The notes: generated by a model from the letters alone, not told the origin. A stretch of 18,494 bases of DNA from Lachnospiraceae bacterium UBA938 (GCA_002293475.1 DBDG01000078.1:1-18494); one strand, 5' to 3'. Counted from the first letter of the stretch, positions 8,104 through 15,905 are shown. A program made the numbers and translations.

Positions 8104-8240
8104 GACTTTCCGGATAGCAGTTTGGCGCCACTGATAATCAACAGCACGCCGGCTCCGATACCGATCACGATGGCCACGACTCCCATGACAATATTGACTG
8201 CTCCCGCCCCGTTCATGATCTTATAGGTTTTTTCTTCCAC
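8088..8240 (-). CDS. 50-aa single-helix membrane peptide, GTG start
   Basis: This gene is short enough to be missed by length cut-offs. A GTG at 8240 is preceded by AGAGGTGG at ribosome-site distance and opens a 50-codon frame ending in TAG at 8088. The product begins MEEKTYKIMNGAGAVN, then has one glycine- and valine-rich helix (about residues 17-37) followed by a basic tail (GAKLLSGKSKILF). It lies 63 bases after pyrE and 54 bases before another membrane protein gene, all on the same strand. The family looks familiar from Lachnospiraceae genomes next to pyrE, but I know no function for it. The ribosome site, coding-like composition and operon position support it being real. Confidence 0.8.
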   Translation of the reverse strand: MEEKTYKIMNGAGAVNIVMGVVAIVIGIGAGVLLIISGAKLLSGKSKILF

Positions 8241-8303
8241 TATGCCACCTCTTTCTTGAATATTTTTCGCATCTTGTTCCGGTTTCCTTATCCTGTCCTC
8301 ATC

Positions 8304-9002
8304 CTATCTTCCTTGCGCCCCATACTGCCGATAATACTCGTCAATCCTTACCTTCAGCTCATCATCAATATATACCTTTCCCTGAAAAGGCTTATTATAT
8401 AAGTATTCCACCACTTCCGCCATCGTAACGATAGCTTTCGCCGGCATCCCGTATTGTTCCTGGATCTCCGCCAAAGCCGAGCCTTCGCCCCGGCCTTTTT
8501 CCATGCGGTTCAATGATACAATCAGGCCTTTCACTTCCACCTTGGCCTGAGCTGTCACAATCGGATAAGTCTCCTCGATCGACTTGCCGGAAGTCGTCAC
8601 ATCTTCTATCATCACCACCTTGTCCCCATCTTTAAGCGGACTGCCCAGCAATATCCCGCTGTCCCCATGATCCTTCAATTCTTTGCGGTTGGAACAGTAA
8701 CGTATTTCCTTGCCATACTGTTCGCTGATCGCCATCGTAGTCGCCACCGTAAGCGGAATCCCCTTATAGGCGGGGCCGAACAGGACATCGAAATCCAGAC
8801 CAAAATTCTTCGCAATCGCCTTGGCATAATACCCGCCCAGTTTTTTAAGCTGGGTGCCGGTCACATACCCGCCGGCATTCATGAAAAACGGCGACTTACG
8901 TCCGCTCTTCAAGGTAAATTCCCCAAATTTCAGCACGTTACTCTCAACCATAAATCCGATAAATTCCTGCTTATATGACTCCATATTCATATCCCTGTTC
9001 AT
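8304..9002 (-). CDS. pyrE: Orotate phosphoribosyltransferase
   Basis: PyrE joins orotate to PRPP to make OMP, the fifth step of pyrimidine synthesis. The 232-residue protein shows FTLKSGRKSPFF near residues 29-40, FGPAYKGIPL (75-84), the flexible loop NRKELKDHG, and the PRPP-binding loop VVMIEDVTTSGKS (129-141). The ATG at 9002 overlaps the pyrF stop in an ATGA, which implies translational coupling. Starts at residues 5 or 7 are also possible. pyrK and pyrD, often found between pyrF and pyrE in related bacteria, are absent here. Confidence 0.97.
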   Translation of the reverse strand: MNRDMNMESYKQEFIGFMVESNVLKFGEFTLKSGRKSPFFMNAGGYVTGTQLKKLGGYYAKAIAKNFGLDFDVLFGPAYKGIPLTVATTMAISEQYGKEIRYCSNRKELKDHGDSGILLGSPLKDGDKVVMIEDVTTSGKSIEETYPIVTAQAKVEVKGLIVSLNRMEKGRGEGSALAEIQEQYGMPAKAIVTMAEVVEYLYNKPFQGKVYIDDELKVRIDEYYRQYGAQGR

Positions 9003-9931
9003 AACCTTGCCTCATCTAATGCCCCGTTAATATCTGCAATCATATCAATCACCGCCGCCCGCGAAGCCGCGCCAAAACCGGCGCTCCCATAATCCGCATA
9101 AGGCTCCTGCTGATATGCCGCGATGATGCCCCTTGAGGAATTGACCAGCGCCCCTGTCCGGTCGGCATTAAAAAAGTGGACCAGATCCGCTCCCTTTCCT
9201 CCCTGTGCACCATAACCCGGCACTAACAGCAATGTTCTGGGCATCACCTTCCGAAGCTTCTTCCCCTGTTCCGGATAGGTAGCTCCCACTACCGCCCCGA
9301 TATAACTATAATCTGTCCCCATGAGGCCATCGCCCCACTCGGCCACTTTCTCCCCGACCAGTTCATACAGCGGCTTCCCGTCAAACAGCCGGTCCTGAAA
9401 TTCCCCGCTGCTGGGGTTCGATGTCTTAACAAGGACAAAAATGCCTTTTTTCTCCTGCTTACAGACTTCCATAAACGGCTTGACCCCGTCTGACCCCAGA
9501 TAAGGATTGACGGTCACAAAATCTTCCGCAAATCCATAAAAGCTATTATCCCCCACCTGTACCTGACCGAGATGGCCAACCGCATATGCCGCCGACGACG
9601 AACCGATATCGTTCCTTTTGATATCGCCGATCACCACCAAGCCCTTTTCCTTACAATAAGCTACCGTCCGCTGAAAAGCCACCAGCCCTTCTACTCCGAA
9701 CTGTTCATACATGGCAATCTGCGGCTTAACCGCTGGTATCAGATCAAAAATATGATTCACTATCTCCTTATTAAACTGCCAGATTGCTTCCCCGGCTCCT
9801 TTCAGTGTTTCCCCGTATTCCGCAAAAGCCGCTTTCTTAATATATTCCGGAATAAACTTAAGCATCGGATCAAGCCCGACCACCACTGGTGCCTTCGTCT
9901 TCCTTATTTTCTCTGTTAAAATATCAATCAT
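8999..9931 (-). CDS. pyrF: Orotidine 5'-phosphate decarboxylase (type 2)
   Basis: PyrF decarboxylates OMP to UMP, the last step of pyrimidine nucleotide synthesis. The sequence is of the longer type (TIGR02127-like, about 300 aa). Visible motifs are VVVGLDPMLK, VKPQIAMYEQFG, the catalytic GDIKRNDIG (D103, K105, D108 from the chosen start), NPYLGSDGVKPF, VKTSNPSSGEFQD and VPGYGAQGGK. I chose the ATG at 9931 (310 aa), because family members start with a similar M-I-D/N-x-L stretch and GGGAG lies 7 bases upstream. The frame is open to an ATG at 9976, which has a weaker AGGA site. It ends in a 4-base overlap with pyrE. Only 93 bases separate it from nrdD, without a clear terminator, so read-through from the nrdD promoter is possible. 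Confidence 0.96.
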   Translation of the reverse strand: MIDILTEKIRKTKAPVVVGLDPMLKFIPEYIKKAAFAEYGETLKGAGEAIWQFNKEIVNHIFDLIPAVKPQIAMYEQFGVEGLVAFQRTVAYCKEKGLVVIGDIKRNDIGSSSAAYAVGHLGQVQVGDNSFYGFAEDFVTVNPYLGSDGVKPFMEVCKQEKKGIFVLVKTSNPSSGEFQDRLFDGKPLYELVGEKVAEWGDGLMGTDYSYIGAVVGATYPEQGKKLRKVMPRTLLLVPGYGAQGGKGADLVHFFNADRTGALVNSSRGIIAAYQQEPYADYGSAGFGAASRAAVIDMIADINGALDEARL

Positions 9932-10024
9932 GCCGCCACTCCCATCGTATTTATTTTTAAAGGATGTCCCTGCCATCGTTCCTGCCGGATGGTTGAGACA
10001 CCCTTAACTCACTTCACAATATCG

Positions 10025-12409
10025 TCAAACCCGCACCGCTTTTACCTGCTCGACATACTTTTTGATGTTCGATGCATTGGCATATTTCCGGAACCCTTCC
10101 CCTTCGATCACGACCAGTGTCGGTGCCTGCATCACGCCATATCTCCCGGCCAGTTCGATATTATCTTCCGCGTCAATGACCATCACCGGCATCCCGCTTA
10201 AGCTTTCCTTGGCCGCCCGGCAGTTCGGACAGGTCTTGGTGACAAAGAGATAGGCGGCGTTATCCGGCCTCTCCACGATTACCTCATCCCTGTCGCCGGC
10301 CAAGGTGACGATACTGGTCACCGGCTTTTTCAGCGACGAAGCCTGCGGTTCATACTCCTTGCGGTTCTCGTATTCCTGCAGTTTTCCGTCATTCCAGTTC
10401 TGCACCGGCCGGTAGTAACCGGTAATCCGGCTGTAAACTTCCGTCCGCGCGCCGCAATGCGGGCAGCTCTTCTGTTCTCCCGTCAGATATCCATGCTCCT
10501 TGCAGATGGAATAAGTCGGCGACATCGTATAGTAAGGAAGCTTGTAATTCTCCGCAATCGTCCGGATCAGAGCTGCCGCCGCTTTCCAGTCGGGAAGCTT
10601 CTCGCCTAGGAAAGCATGGAAAACCGTTCCCGAAGTATAGAGCGTCTGAATCTCATCTTGGATAGTCAGGGCATCAAAGATATCCTCGGTATAATCAACC
10701 GGCAGATGGGAGGAATTGGTATAATAGGGCACATCCCCCTGCTTGCCCGCCGTCTTGATGGCCGGCCATTTACGCTTATCATGCATGGCTAGGCGGTATG
10801 TGGTGCTTTCTGCCGGCGTCGCTTCTAGGTTATAAAGCTCGCCGTACTCCTCCTGATAGTCGGAAAGCCGGCTGCGCATATGGTTCAGCACTTCCTTGGT
10901 AAAATCCTGGGTCTTCTTTTCCGTCATGTCGGCACGCAGCCAATTGGCGTTCAGTCCCGCTTCATTCATCCCGATCAGGCCGATCGTGGAAAAATGATTG
11001 TCAAACGAGCCGAGATATTTCTGGGTGTAAGGATAGAGGCCTTCCTGCATCAATCGGGTAACGACGCCCCGCTTGACATGGAGGGACCTAGCCGCAATAT
11101 CCATCATCTTATTGAGCCTTACATAAAAATCATCTTTATTCGCCGCCAGATAGGCCAGCCGCGGCATATTGACCGTCACGACGCCGATGCTGCCGGTACT
11201 TTCCCCCGAACCAAAGAAACCACCAGTCTTCTTGCGCAGTTCCCGCAGATCTAGGCGCAGACGGCAGCACATGCTGCGGACGTCACTGGGTTCCATATCG
11301 GAATTAATATAATTAGAAAAATAAGGAGTGCCGAACTTAGCCGTCATCTCAAATAACAGGCGGTTATTTTCACTGTCCGACCAGTCAAAATCCCGGGTGA
11401 TCGAATATGTCGGGATCGGGTACTGGAAGCCCCTGCCATTGGCATCGCCTTCGATCATGGTCTCAATAAAGGCTTTGTTGATCATATCCATTTCATTCTT
11501 ACAGTCTTTATAACAAAAATCCATCTCCTGTCCGCCGACGATAGCCGGCAGCTCTGCCAAGTCGGAAGGAACCGTCCAGTCCAAGGTAATATTGGAAAAA
11601 GGCGCCTGCGTTCCCCAGCGGCTGGGAGTATTTACCCCATAGACAAATGCTTCGATGCATTTCTTGACTTCTTTGTAGGACAGCGCATCAGCTTTAACGA
11701 ACGGTGCCAGATAGGTATCAAAGGAAGAAAAAGCCTGCGCTCCCGCCCATTCGTTCTGCATGATGCCCAGAAAGTTCACCATCTGGTTGCACAGCACTGA
11801 AAGATGCGCCGCCGGAGCCGAAGTTATCTTGCCGGTCACTCCCCCCAGTCCTTCGCTGATCAGCTGTTTGAGCGACCAGCCCGCACAGTAGCCGGTCAGC
11901 ATGGAAAGATCGTGGATGTGGATGTCCGCCCCTCGGTGGGCATCGCTGATTTCCTGGTCATAAATCTCGGATAGCCAGTAATTAGCCGTCACCGCCCCGG
12001 AATTGCTTAAAATAAGGCCGCCCACTGAATAAGAAACGGTAGAGTTTTCTTTTACCCGCCAGTCTTCAATCTTCACATAACTGTTGACGACCTCCTTGTA
12101 ATCCAGGATCGTGGATTTCATGCTGCGGATCTTTTCTCTTTGTTTACGGTATAATATGTAGGCCTTGGCGGCTTCCGCATAGCCGGCCTGCTCTAATATT
12201 TTTTCGACGCTGTCTTGAATGTCTTCGACGGAAATACCGTCGTCCTTTACCTTATCCTGAAAATCAGCCGTGACCCGCAGTGCCAGTAAGTCGATGATGT
12301 CATTGTTATACCGCATATTGGTCGCATTAAACGCTTTCATAATGGCATCGTTGATTTTGGTTAACGTAAAAACCGCTACTTCCCCGTCTCTCTTTACTAC
12401 CTGAAACAT
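10025..12409 (-). CDS. nrdD: Anaerobic (class III) ribonucleoside-triphosphate reductase with fused thioredoxin-like domain
   Basis: NrdD reduces ribonucleotides to deoxyribonucleotides with a glycyl radical and works only without oxygen. I chose the ATG at 12409 (794 aa, MFQVVKRDG) because GGGAGGAAGG precedes it; the frame is open to 12436. Residues 1 to about 90 form an ATP-cone. The core has HDLSMLTGYCAGW and RSMCCRLRLD, which hold the likely active-site cysteines, and STGSIGVVTVNMPRLAY. Near the C-terminus is a zinc cluster (CKEHGY, CPHCG) and the glycyl-radical loop SRITGYYRPVQNWNDGK with G664. About 80 further residues form a thioredoxin/glutaredoxin-like fold with CPNC at 727-730 and the cis-proline stretch QAPTLVV. 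This extension suggests thiol-based rather than formate-based reduction. The activase gene nrdG is not in the window. Confidence 0.96.
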   Translation of the reverse strand: MFQVVKRDGEVAVFTLTKINDAIMKAFNATNMRYNNDIIDLLALRVTADFQDKVKDDGISVEDIQDSVEKILEQAGYAEAAKAYILYRKQREKIRSMKSTILDYKEVVNSYVKIEDWRVKENSTVSYSVGGLILSNSGAVTANYWLSEIYDQEISDAHRGADIHIHDLSMLTGYCAGWSLKQLISEGLGGVTGKITSAPAAHLSVLCNQMVNFLGIMQNEWAGAQAFSSFDTYLAPFVKADALSYKEVKKCIEAFVYGVNTPSRWGTQAPFSNITLDWTVPSDLAELPAIVGGQEMDFCYKDCKNEMDMINKAFIETMIEGDANGRGFQYPIPTYSITRDFDWSDSENNRLLFEMTAKFGTPYFSNYINSDMEPSDVRSMCCRLRLDLRELRKKTGGFFGSGESTGSIGVVTVNMPRLAYLAANKDDFYVRLNKMMDIAARSLHVKRGVVTRLMQEGLYPYTQKYLGSFDNHFSTIGLIGMNEAGLNANWLRADMTEKKTQDFTKEVLNHMRSRLSDYQEEYGELYNLEATPAESTTYRLAMHDKRKWPAIKTAGKQGDVPYYTNSSHLPVDYTEDIFDALTIQDEIQTLYTSGTVFHAFLGEKLPDWKAAAALIRTIAENYKLPYYTMSPTYSICKEHGYLTGEQKSCPHCGARTEVYSRITGYYRPVQNWNDGKLQEYENRKEYEPQASSLKKPVTSIVTLAGDRDEVIVERPDNAAYLFVTKTCPNCRAAKESLSGMPVMVIDAEDNIELAGRYGVMQAPTLVVIEGEGFRKYANASNIKKYVEQVKAVRV

Positions 12410-12440
12410 TACCTTCCTCCCAGACCTCATAATCATGAAA

Positions 12441-12471
12441 GCGGAGCTTTCCGCAGAACGGCCGTCCGGCC
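12441..12471 (-). other. Two hairpins in the nrdD leader
   Basis: In transcript order, GGCCG-GA-CGGCC (12471-12460) is followed by GCGGA-AAGC-TCCGC (12454-12441), both perfectly paired. They lie in the roughly 115-base leader between the predicted promoter and the nrdD ribosome site. A run of only three T follows, so a standard terminator is unlikely. Role unknown. Confidence 0.5.
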
Positions 12472-12532
12472 AGTGTCAATACTGCCGCTTTGTGGCCAGT
12501 TTACATAATAAGGCAAAAAACCGACTGATTAA

Positions 12533-12561
12533 AGTTTACCACCTTGTTATCTATATGTCAA
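12533..12561 (-). promoter_or_regulatory. Sigma-A type promoter for nrdD
   Basis: On the minus strand a perfect -35 box TTGACA (12561-12556) is followed after exactly 17 bases by TAAACT (12538-12533), a 4/6 match to the -10 consensus. Transcription would start near 12525, leaving a leader of about 115 bases before nrdD. Two putative NrdR boxes lie just upstream. Confidence 0.7.
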
Positions 12562-12567
12562 GATAAA

Positions 12568-12615
12568 ACACAATATGTTGTATGGATATCGGGTCGTGAC
12601 TAAGATATATTGTGG
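12568..12615 (-). promoter_or_regulatory. Pair of putative NrdR boxes upstream of nrdD
   Basis: ACACAATATGTTGTAT (12568-12583, plus strand) matches the known NrdR box pattern ACACwATATwTwGTGT at 14 of 16 positions. A second, half-conserved site ends in ATATATTGTG (12605-12614). The ATAT cores are 32 bases apart, about three helical turns, which is the usual spacing of paired NrdR boxes. They lie directly upstream of the -35 box. NrdR is the ATP/dATP-sensing repressor of ribonucleotide reductase genes; its gene is not in this window. Confidence 0.7.
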
Positions 12616-12651
12616 CTAATTGCGTTTTCTCATGCCTCAACATCATGACTC

Positions 12652-13788
12652 TTATCTGGTCTCCAGAAAAATATTTTCCCTGGCCGCCAGCGCGTCGTCC
12701 GGATAGGTCTGCAGATATCCGGCCATCAGCACACTGGCTTTTTTATATTCGCCAAGATATTCATAGGTGATGATTTCGTTAAAACGCAAGGTCTGCAGGA
12801 TAGGATTTTCTTCTATCTTCATGCCGGCCTGAAAGGCTGCTAGGGCAGCATCGTATTCCTTAAGTTTAAGCTTGCAGATGCCCAGCTGATTATAGACATG
12901 CGGGGATTCATTGCCCGCTTCTAGATAGGCATTATAAACGCTTATGGCATAATTATTGTCTCCCAGTGCCTCGTAGGTCCTTCCCAGGAACAGAACCGCC
13001 TCATAGCTTTCATCCCTAGCTTCCTCCAGATAGGTCTTGGCATCCTCATAATTACCTAGGTAATAGCAGATCCGCCCTTTTTCGTATTCTGTCATTTTAT
13101 TGGTATCATCCATGGCCGCATGAAGGTACTCCTGGCCGACCTCTTTATAGCCGTTATCGTTCAGGATGCCGTAAATCTCAATCAGCCGGTCGGTATTCTT
13201 GTCCAAGGAAAGCGTCTTGTCAAAATCAGCCTTGGCCGCTTCCAGGTTACCTTGTTCAGCCTGAATGGCGCCGCGCAGATAATAGGCATCCCCGTCATCT
13301 TCCCGCAAGGCCAGGATAGCGTCATAGGCCGCTACCGCTTCAGCCTTCTGGCCGGTCTTATAATAGGCCACCGCCATGTAATAATTGATGTCATAGTCAA
13401 TATTGTCCGGTATCCCGTTGCTATGGGAAAGAGCCGCCTGAAAAGCCGTAATGGCTTCACTATACTCGGTCTTTCCCATGTGGCTCAAACCAATACCGCG
13501 GTATAAAAGGCGTTCATCCTCGCCGGCCGCCGCCGCATCGGCAAAGCATGCCAGCGCCCCGTCATAGTCCAGAGCCTCGACCGCGGTCATACCGGCATCG
13601 ATGTTGGCGGTATTGGCTCCGAAACCGCCACATCCGGAGACTCCCAGCAATCCTACCAGTAAAAACCCAATTGTAAACATTATAATATAATGATTCCCTT
13701 TTGAATGATTCCGATTTAGATAATTCGGGTTTGTATGGTTTCGATTTGAGTGATTCAAATTAACGCAATTCATATTTGTATGATTCAT
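12652..13788 (-). CDS. TPR-repeat lipoprotein with Asn-rich N-terminal repeat
   Basis: The 378-residue product starts with about 35 residues built from five-residue units (NHTNM, NCVNL, NHSNR, NHTNP, NYLNR, NHSKG). A lipoprotein signal follows: MFTIGFLLVGLLGVSGC, with the lipobox VSGC and C53 as the predicted lipid-bearing residue. From about residue 65 to the end there are some eight tetratricopeptide helix pairs, for example YDGALACFADAAAAGEDERL, YYKTGQKAEAVAAYDAIL and LGICKLKLKEYDAALAAFQAGM. TPRs are protein-binding scaffolds, so it is probably an assembly or adaptor protein on the outer face of the membrane. I keep the first ATG because GGGAG lies 6 bases before it, while the ATG at residue 37 has none at good distance. 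It lies 64 bases after the CheA-like kinase, so may belong to that module. Confidence 0.88.
   Translation of the reverse strand: MNHTNMNCVNLNHSNRNHTNPNYLNRNHSKGNHYIIMFTIGFLLVGLLGVSGCGGFGANTANIDAGMTAVEALDYDGALACFADAAAAGEDERLLYRGIGLSHMGKTEYSEAITAFQAALSHSNGIPDNIDYDINYYMAVAYYKTGQKAEAVAAYDAILALREDDGDAYYLRGAIQAEQGNLEAAKADFDKTLSLDKNTDRLIEIYGILNDNGYKEVGQEYLHAAMDDTNKMTEYEKGRICYYLGNYEDAKTYLEEARDESYEAVLFLGRTYEALGDNNYAISVYNAYLEAGNESPHVYNQLGICKLKLKEYDAALAAFQAGMKIEENPILQTLRFNEIITYEYLGEYKKASVLMAGYLQTYPDDALAARENIFLETR
13684..13788 (-). repeat. 15-bp in-frame repeat coding a five-residue Asn/His motif
   Basis: The first 105 bases of the TPR gene consist of about seven imperfect 15-base units of the form AAT-CAY-ACA/TCA-AAY-NNN, encoding N-H-[TS]-N-x. 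Variation between units is mostly single-base, so the repeat has aged but kept frame and period. It directly precedes the hydrophobic part of the lipoprotein signal. Confidence 0.85.
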
Positions 13789-13811
13789 TTAGGCTCCCAT
13801 ATATTGTCTGC

Positions 13812-13837
13812 AATAACATTAATTAATAACATTAATT
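13812..13837. repeat. Two exact tandem copies of a 13-bp unit
   Basis: AATAACATTAATT is repeated exactly at 13812-13824 and 13825-13837, in the 64-base gap between the CheA-like gene and the TPR lipoprotein gene. It is A+T-rich and non-coding. Confidence 0.9.
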
Positions 13838-13852
13838 GTTCACTATGATCCG

Positions 13853-15487
13853 TCATTGTGGCATGCGCAAAATAACTACAGTTCCTTCACCCGGCATAGA
13901 ATCAACCTCTACGCTGCCGCCCAGCGCCGCAAGGTTCCGGGTCACGACATCCAGCCCGACCCCCCGTCCCGAATACTCGGTGACCTGAGGCCTAGTGGAA
14001 AAACCGGGGTTCATGATCAGCTGATAAAGGTCTTTGTCGTCAAAATCCGGCCGGGCTTTCCCTGCAATCAGCCCCTGCTTAACGGCAACTTCAAAGATCC
14101 GTTCGGCATCCAGCCCCCTGCCGTCATCAGTGACGCTGATATAGATTTCATTTTGGCGGAAACCGGCCTCGAGAACGATATTGCCTTTGGCGGTCTTGCC
14201 TTGATCCAGTCTTTCCCGCTTGCTTTCTATCCCATGGTCAACGGCATTGCGCAGGATATGCATCAGCGCATCTGATACCAATGTGGCTACGTTGCGGTCA
14301 ATCTCAATATTTTCCCCGATTGCTTCAAATTCGACAACTTTGTTAAGTTTACGGCTGATGTCGTAGACGGCTCGGTACATCTTATGAAAGATACCCTTCA
14401 TAGCGACTTTACGCATCGACAGTACAGCACCCTGAATCTGACCAATCAGTTCGGTCATCTCCTCCGGTTTGCGGCAGGTTTTCAGTTTCCCGGCCAAGAC
14501 AGCGAGATCATCCAGTTTTTTCAGGGGAATACTGATCATGTCCTGTGAAGCGTTCAGACGGGAACGGTTGCCCTTAAGGGTCTTGCCTTTTCCCGCACCT
14601 TTCTGGATGACATAGGCGCCAGGTACCAGTTCATCTTCTTCCTTTTCCCTCTTCCAGTCATCGTCCAAGCGGATGACCAAGGCATCGGGATCATGTTCCT
14701 GCTCGGGAAACCCCAGCAAAAATTCCTCAACCGAGCTGTCCTGAACCGTGACATCTTTCACACCGGAACTGTCTTCCACCAAGTCGATAATCACTTGTTT
14801 CGCACATCTGGTCTGAAGCTGGATATGGAAACCTTCCCGCATAATGGTTCCGGCTGTTTCGTGATCGGTATCTATATCTTCCGGTGTATAGATCATTTCC
14901 TCCGCAACATCCTTTAGCGCAAACACTGCCGTATAGGCCCGGATATTGCTCATCTCGGTTCCCATTCGATAGTAGATGCCGATACGGTAGTACTTTTTCA
15001 CCTCATCGGCTTTCGGCGCCACATAGAACTGTTCAGGAACCGTATAACGGTTTTCCGGAAGCGGCTCTTCCCCTTCACGGCGGATCGCCGCCTTTATTAT
15101 GGCCAGCAGGCGATCCAGATAGGCCATGATCTCCGTCACGTCCCCCGTTGCTTTGGTACCGGACTGGATTTTCACCAGCTCAGCCGTAATAAAATCCGCG
15201 GTCTTCAGGATAGCTTCGACCAGATCGTCATGGGGGATCGACTCGGGATAGGTTTCCCGCAGACAATAAAACACATCCTCCAGCTTATGTGACAAAATAC
15301 TAATGTTATCAACCATCATAATACCGGCAGAGCTTTTTATGGTGTGCATAATACGAAACATTTCATTAATATTGTCTTCCGTAAAACGGCGGGACGCATC
15401 GGCCGCCAAGACGATTTCTTCCAGCCTGGCCGCTAGGTAACCGTTTTCTAACAGAAAATTATCTTCCACTCCGATATACGACTGCAA
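13853..15487 (-). CDS. CheA-like histidine kinase lacking the CheW-like (P5) domain
   Basis: Domains in order: an Hpt/P1 domain (about 1-105) with the phosphorylated histidine H48 in HTIKSSAGIM; a P2-like segment (about 166-265, RIGIYYRMGTEMSNIRAY...); a P3-like dimerisation region (about 316-385); and a HATPase/P4 domain to the end, with N413 in ILRNAVDHG, DDGRG (454-458), FSTR and GRGVGLDVV. The protein stops at RMPQ (544 aa), just where CheA proteins normally continue into the CheW-like P5 domain (usual total about 650-700 aa). A TGA ends it, and only 64 bases lie before the next gene, so no P5 remnant exists. The start is a TTG at 15487: an in-frame TGA lies a few codons upstream, and AGGGGTG is at ribosome-site distance. 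The TTG follows the upstream receiver gene's stop by one base, implying coupling. Likely phospho-donor to the adjacent receiver and CheB. Confidence 0.9.
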   Translation of the reverse strand: MQSYIGVEDNFLLENGYLAARLEEIVLAADASRRFTEDNINEMFRIMHTIKSSAGIMMVDNISILSHKLEDVFYCLRETYPESIPHDDLVEAILKTADFITAELVKIQSGTKATGDVTEIMAYLDRLLAIIKAAIRREGEEPLPENRYTVPEQFYVAPKADEVKKYYRIGIYYRMGTEMSNIRAYTAVFALKDVAEEMIYTPEDIDTDHETAGTIMREGFHIQLQTRCAKQVIIDLVEDSSGVKDVTVQDSSVEEFLLGFPEQEHDPDALVIRLDDDWKREKEEDELVPGAYVIQKGAGKGKTLKGNRSRLNASQDMISIPLKKLDDLAVLAGKLKTCRKPEEMTELIGQIQGAVLSMRKVAMKGIFHKMYRAVYDISRKLNKVVEFEAIGENIEIDRNVATLVSDALMHILRNAVDHGIESKRERLDQGKTAKGNIVLEAGFRQNEIYISVTDDGRGLDAERIFEVAVKQGLIAGKARPDFDDKDLYQLIMNPGFSTRPQVTEYSGRGVGLDVVTRNLAALGGSVEVDSMPGEGTVVILRMPQ

Positions 15488-15488
15488 C

Positions 15489-15881
15489 TTATATCACCCC
15501 TATTTTTTTTAGAACCTCTTCAAACTTCTCAAAATCAATGGGTTTCGCACAGTAAACCGTGCAGCCCATTTCAAATGCTTTCTTGATGTTGCGCTCGACA
15601 TTCAAAGCGGAAGTCATAATGATTTTTACGGCCTTTTGCCCGGTCCGGTTCTGCTCTTTTTCAATATCCCGGATAGCCTTCAGCACCTGATATCCGTCCA
15701 GAACGGGCATCATAATATCTAGGCAAATCAGTTCATAGGGCTCCTCTTCCTCCAAAGCCATCTGAAACGCTTCCACTGCCTCTTCTCCATCGACAGTGAT
15801 ATCACAGTCTCCGAAAGCATCCAGATATTTCTTCATAAATTTCCTACTGGAAAAATCATCCTCAGCAATTAGAATCCTCAT
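15489..15881 (-). CDS. Stand-alone CheY-like response regulator receiver
   Basis: A 130-residue single receiver domain. The acidic pocket E7, D8, D9, the phospho-acceptor D55 (CLDIMMPVLDG), T90/S91 and K113 (AKPID) are all in the expected places, so it should be phosphorylatable. There is no output domain, as in CheY or Spo0F. I chose the ATG at 15881 because GGGAG lies 5-6 bases before it; an ATG four codons earlier has no ribosome site. The stop is one base from the TTG start of the CheA-like kinase, so the two are coupled and probably partners. Whether it acts on a flagellar motor or as a phosphorelay intermediate cannot be told from sequence. Confidence 0.94.
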   Translation of the reverse strand: MRILIAEDDFSSRKFMKKYLDAFGDCDITVDGEEAVEAFQMALEEEEPYELICLDIMMPVLDGYQVLKAIRDIEKEQNRTGQKAVKIIMTSALNVERNIKKAFEMGCTVYCAKPIDFEKFEEVLKKIGVI

Positions 15882-15905
15882 ATTCACTCCCATCTGTATG
15901 TGTTG

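Noticed and set aside
12410..12436. Longer nrdD start at 12436
   Set aside because: The ATG at 12409 has a strong GGGAGGAAGG site and starts at the normal ATP-cone sequence.
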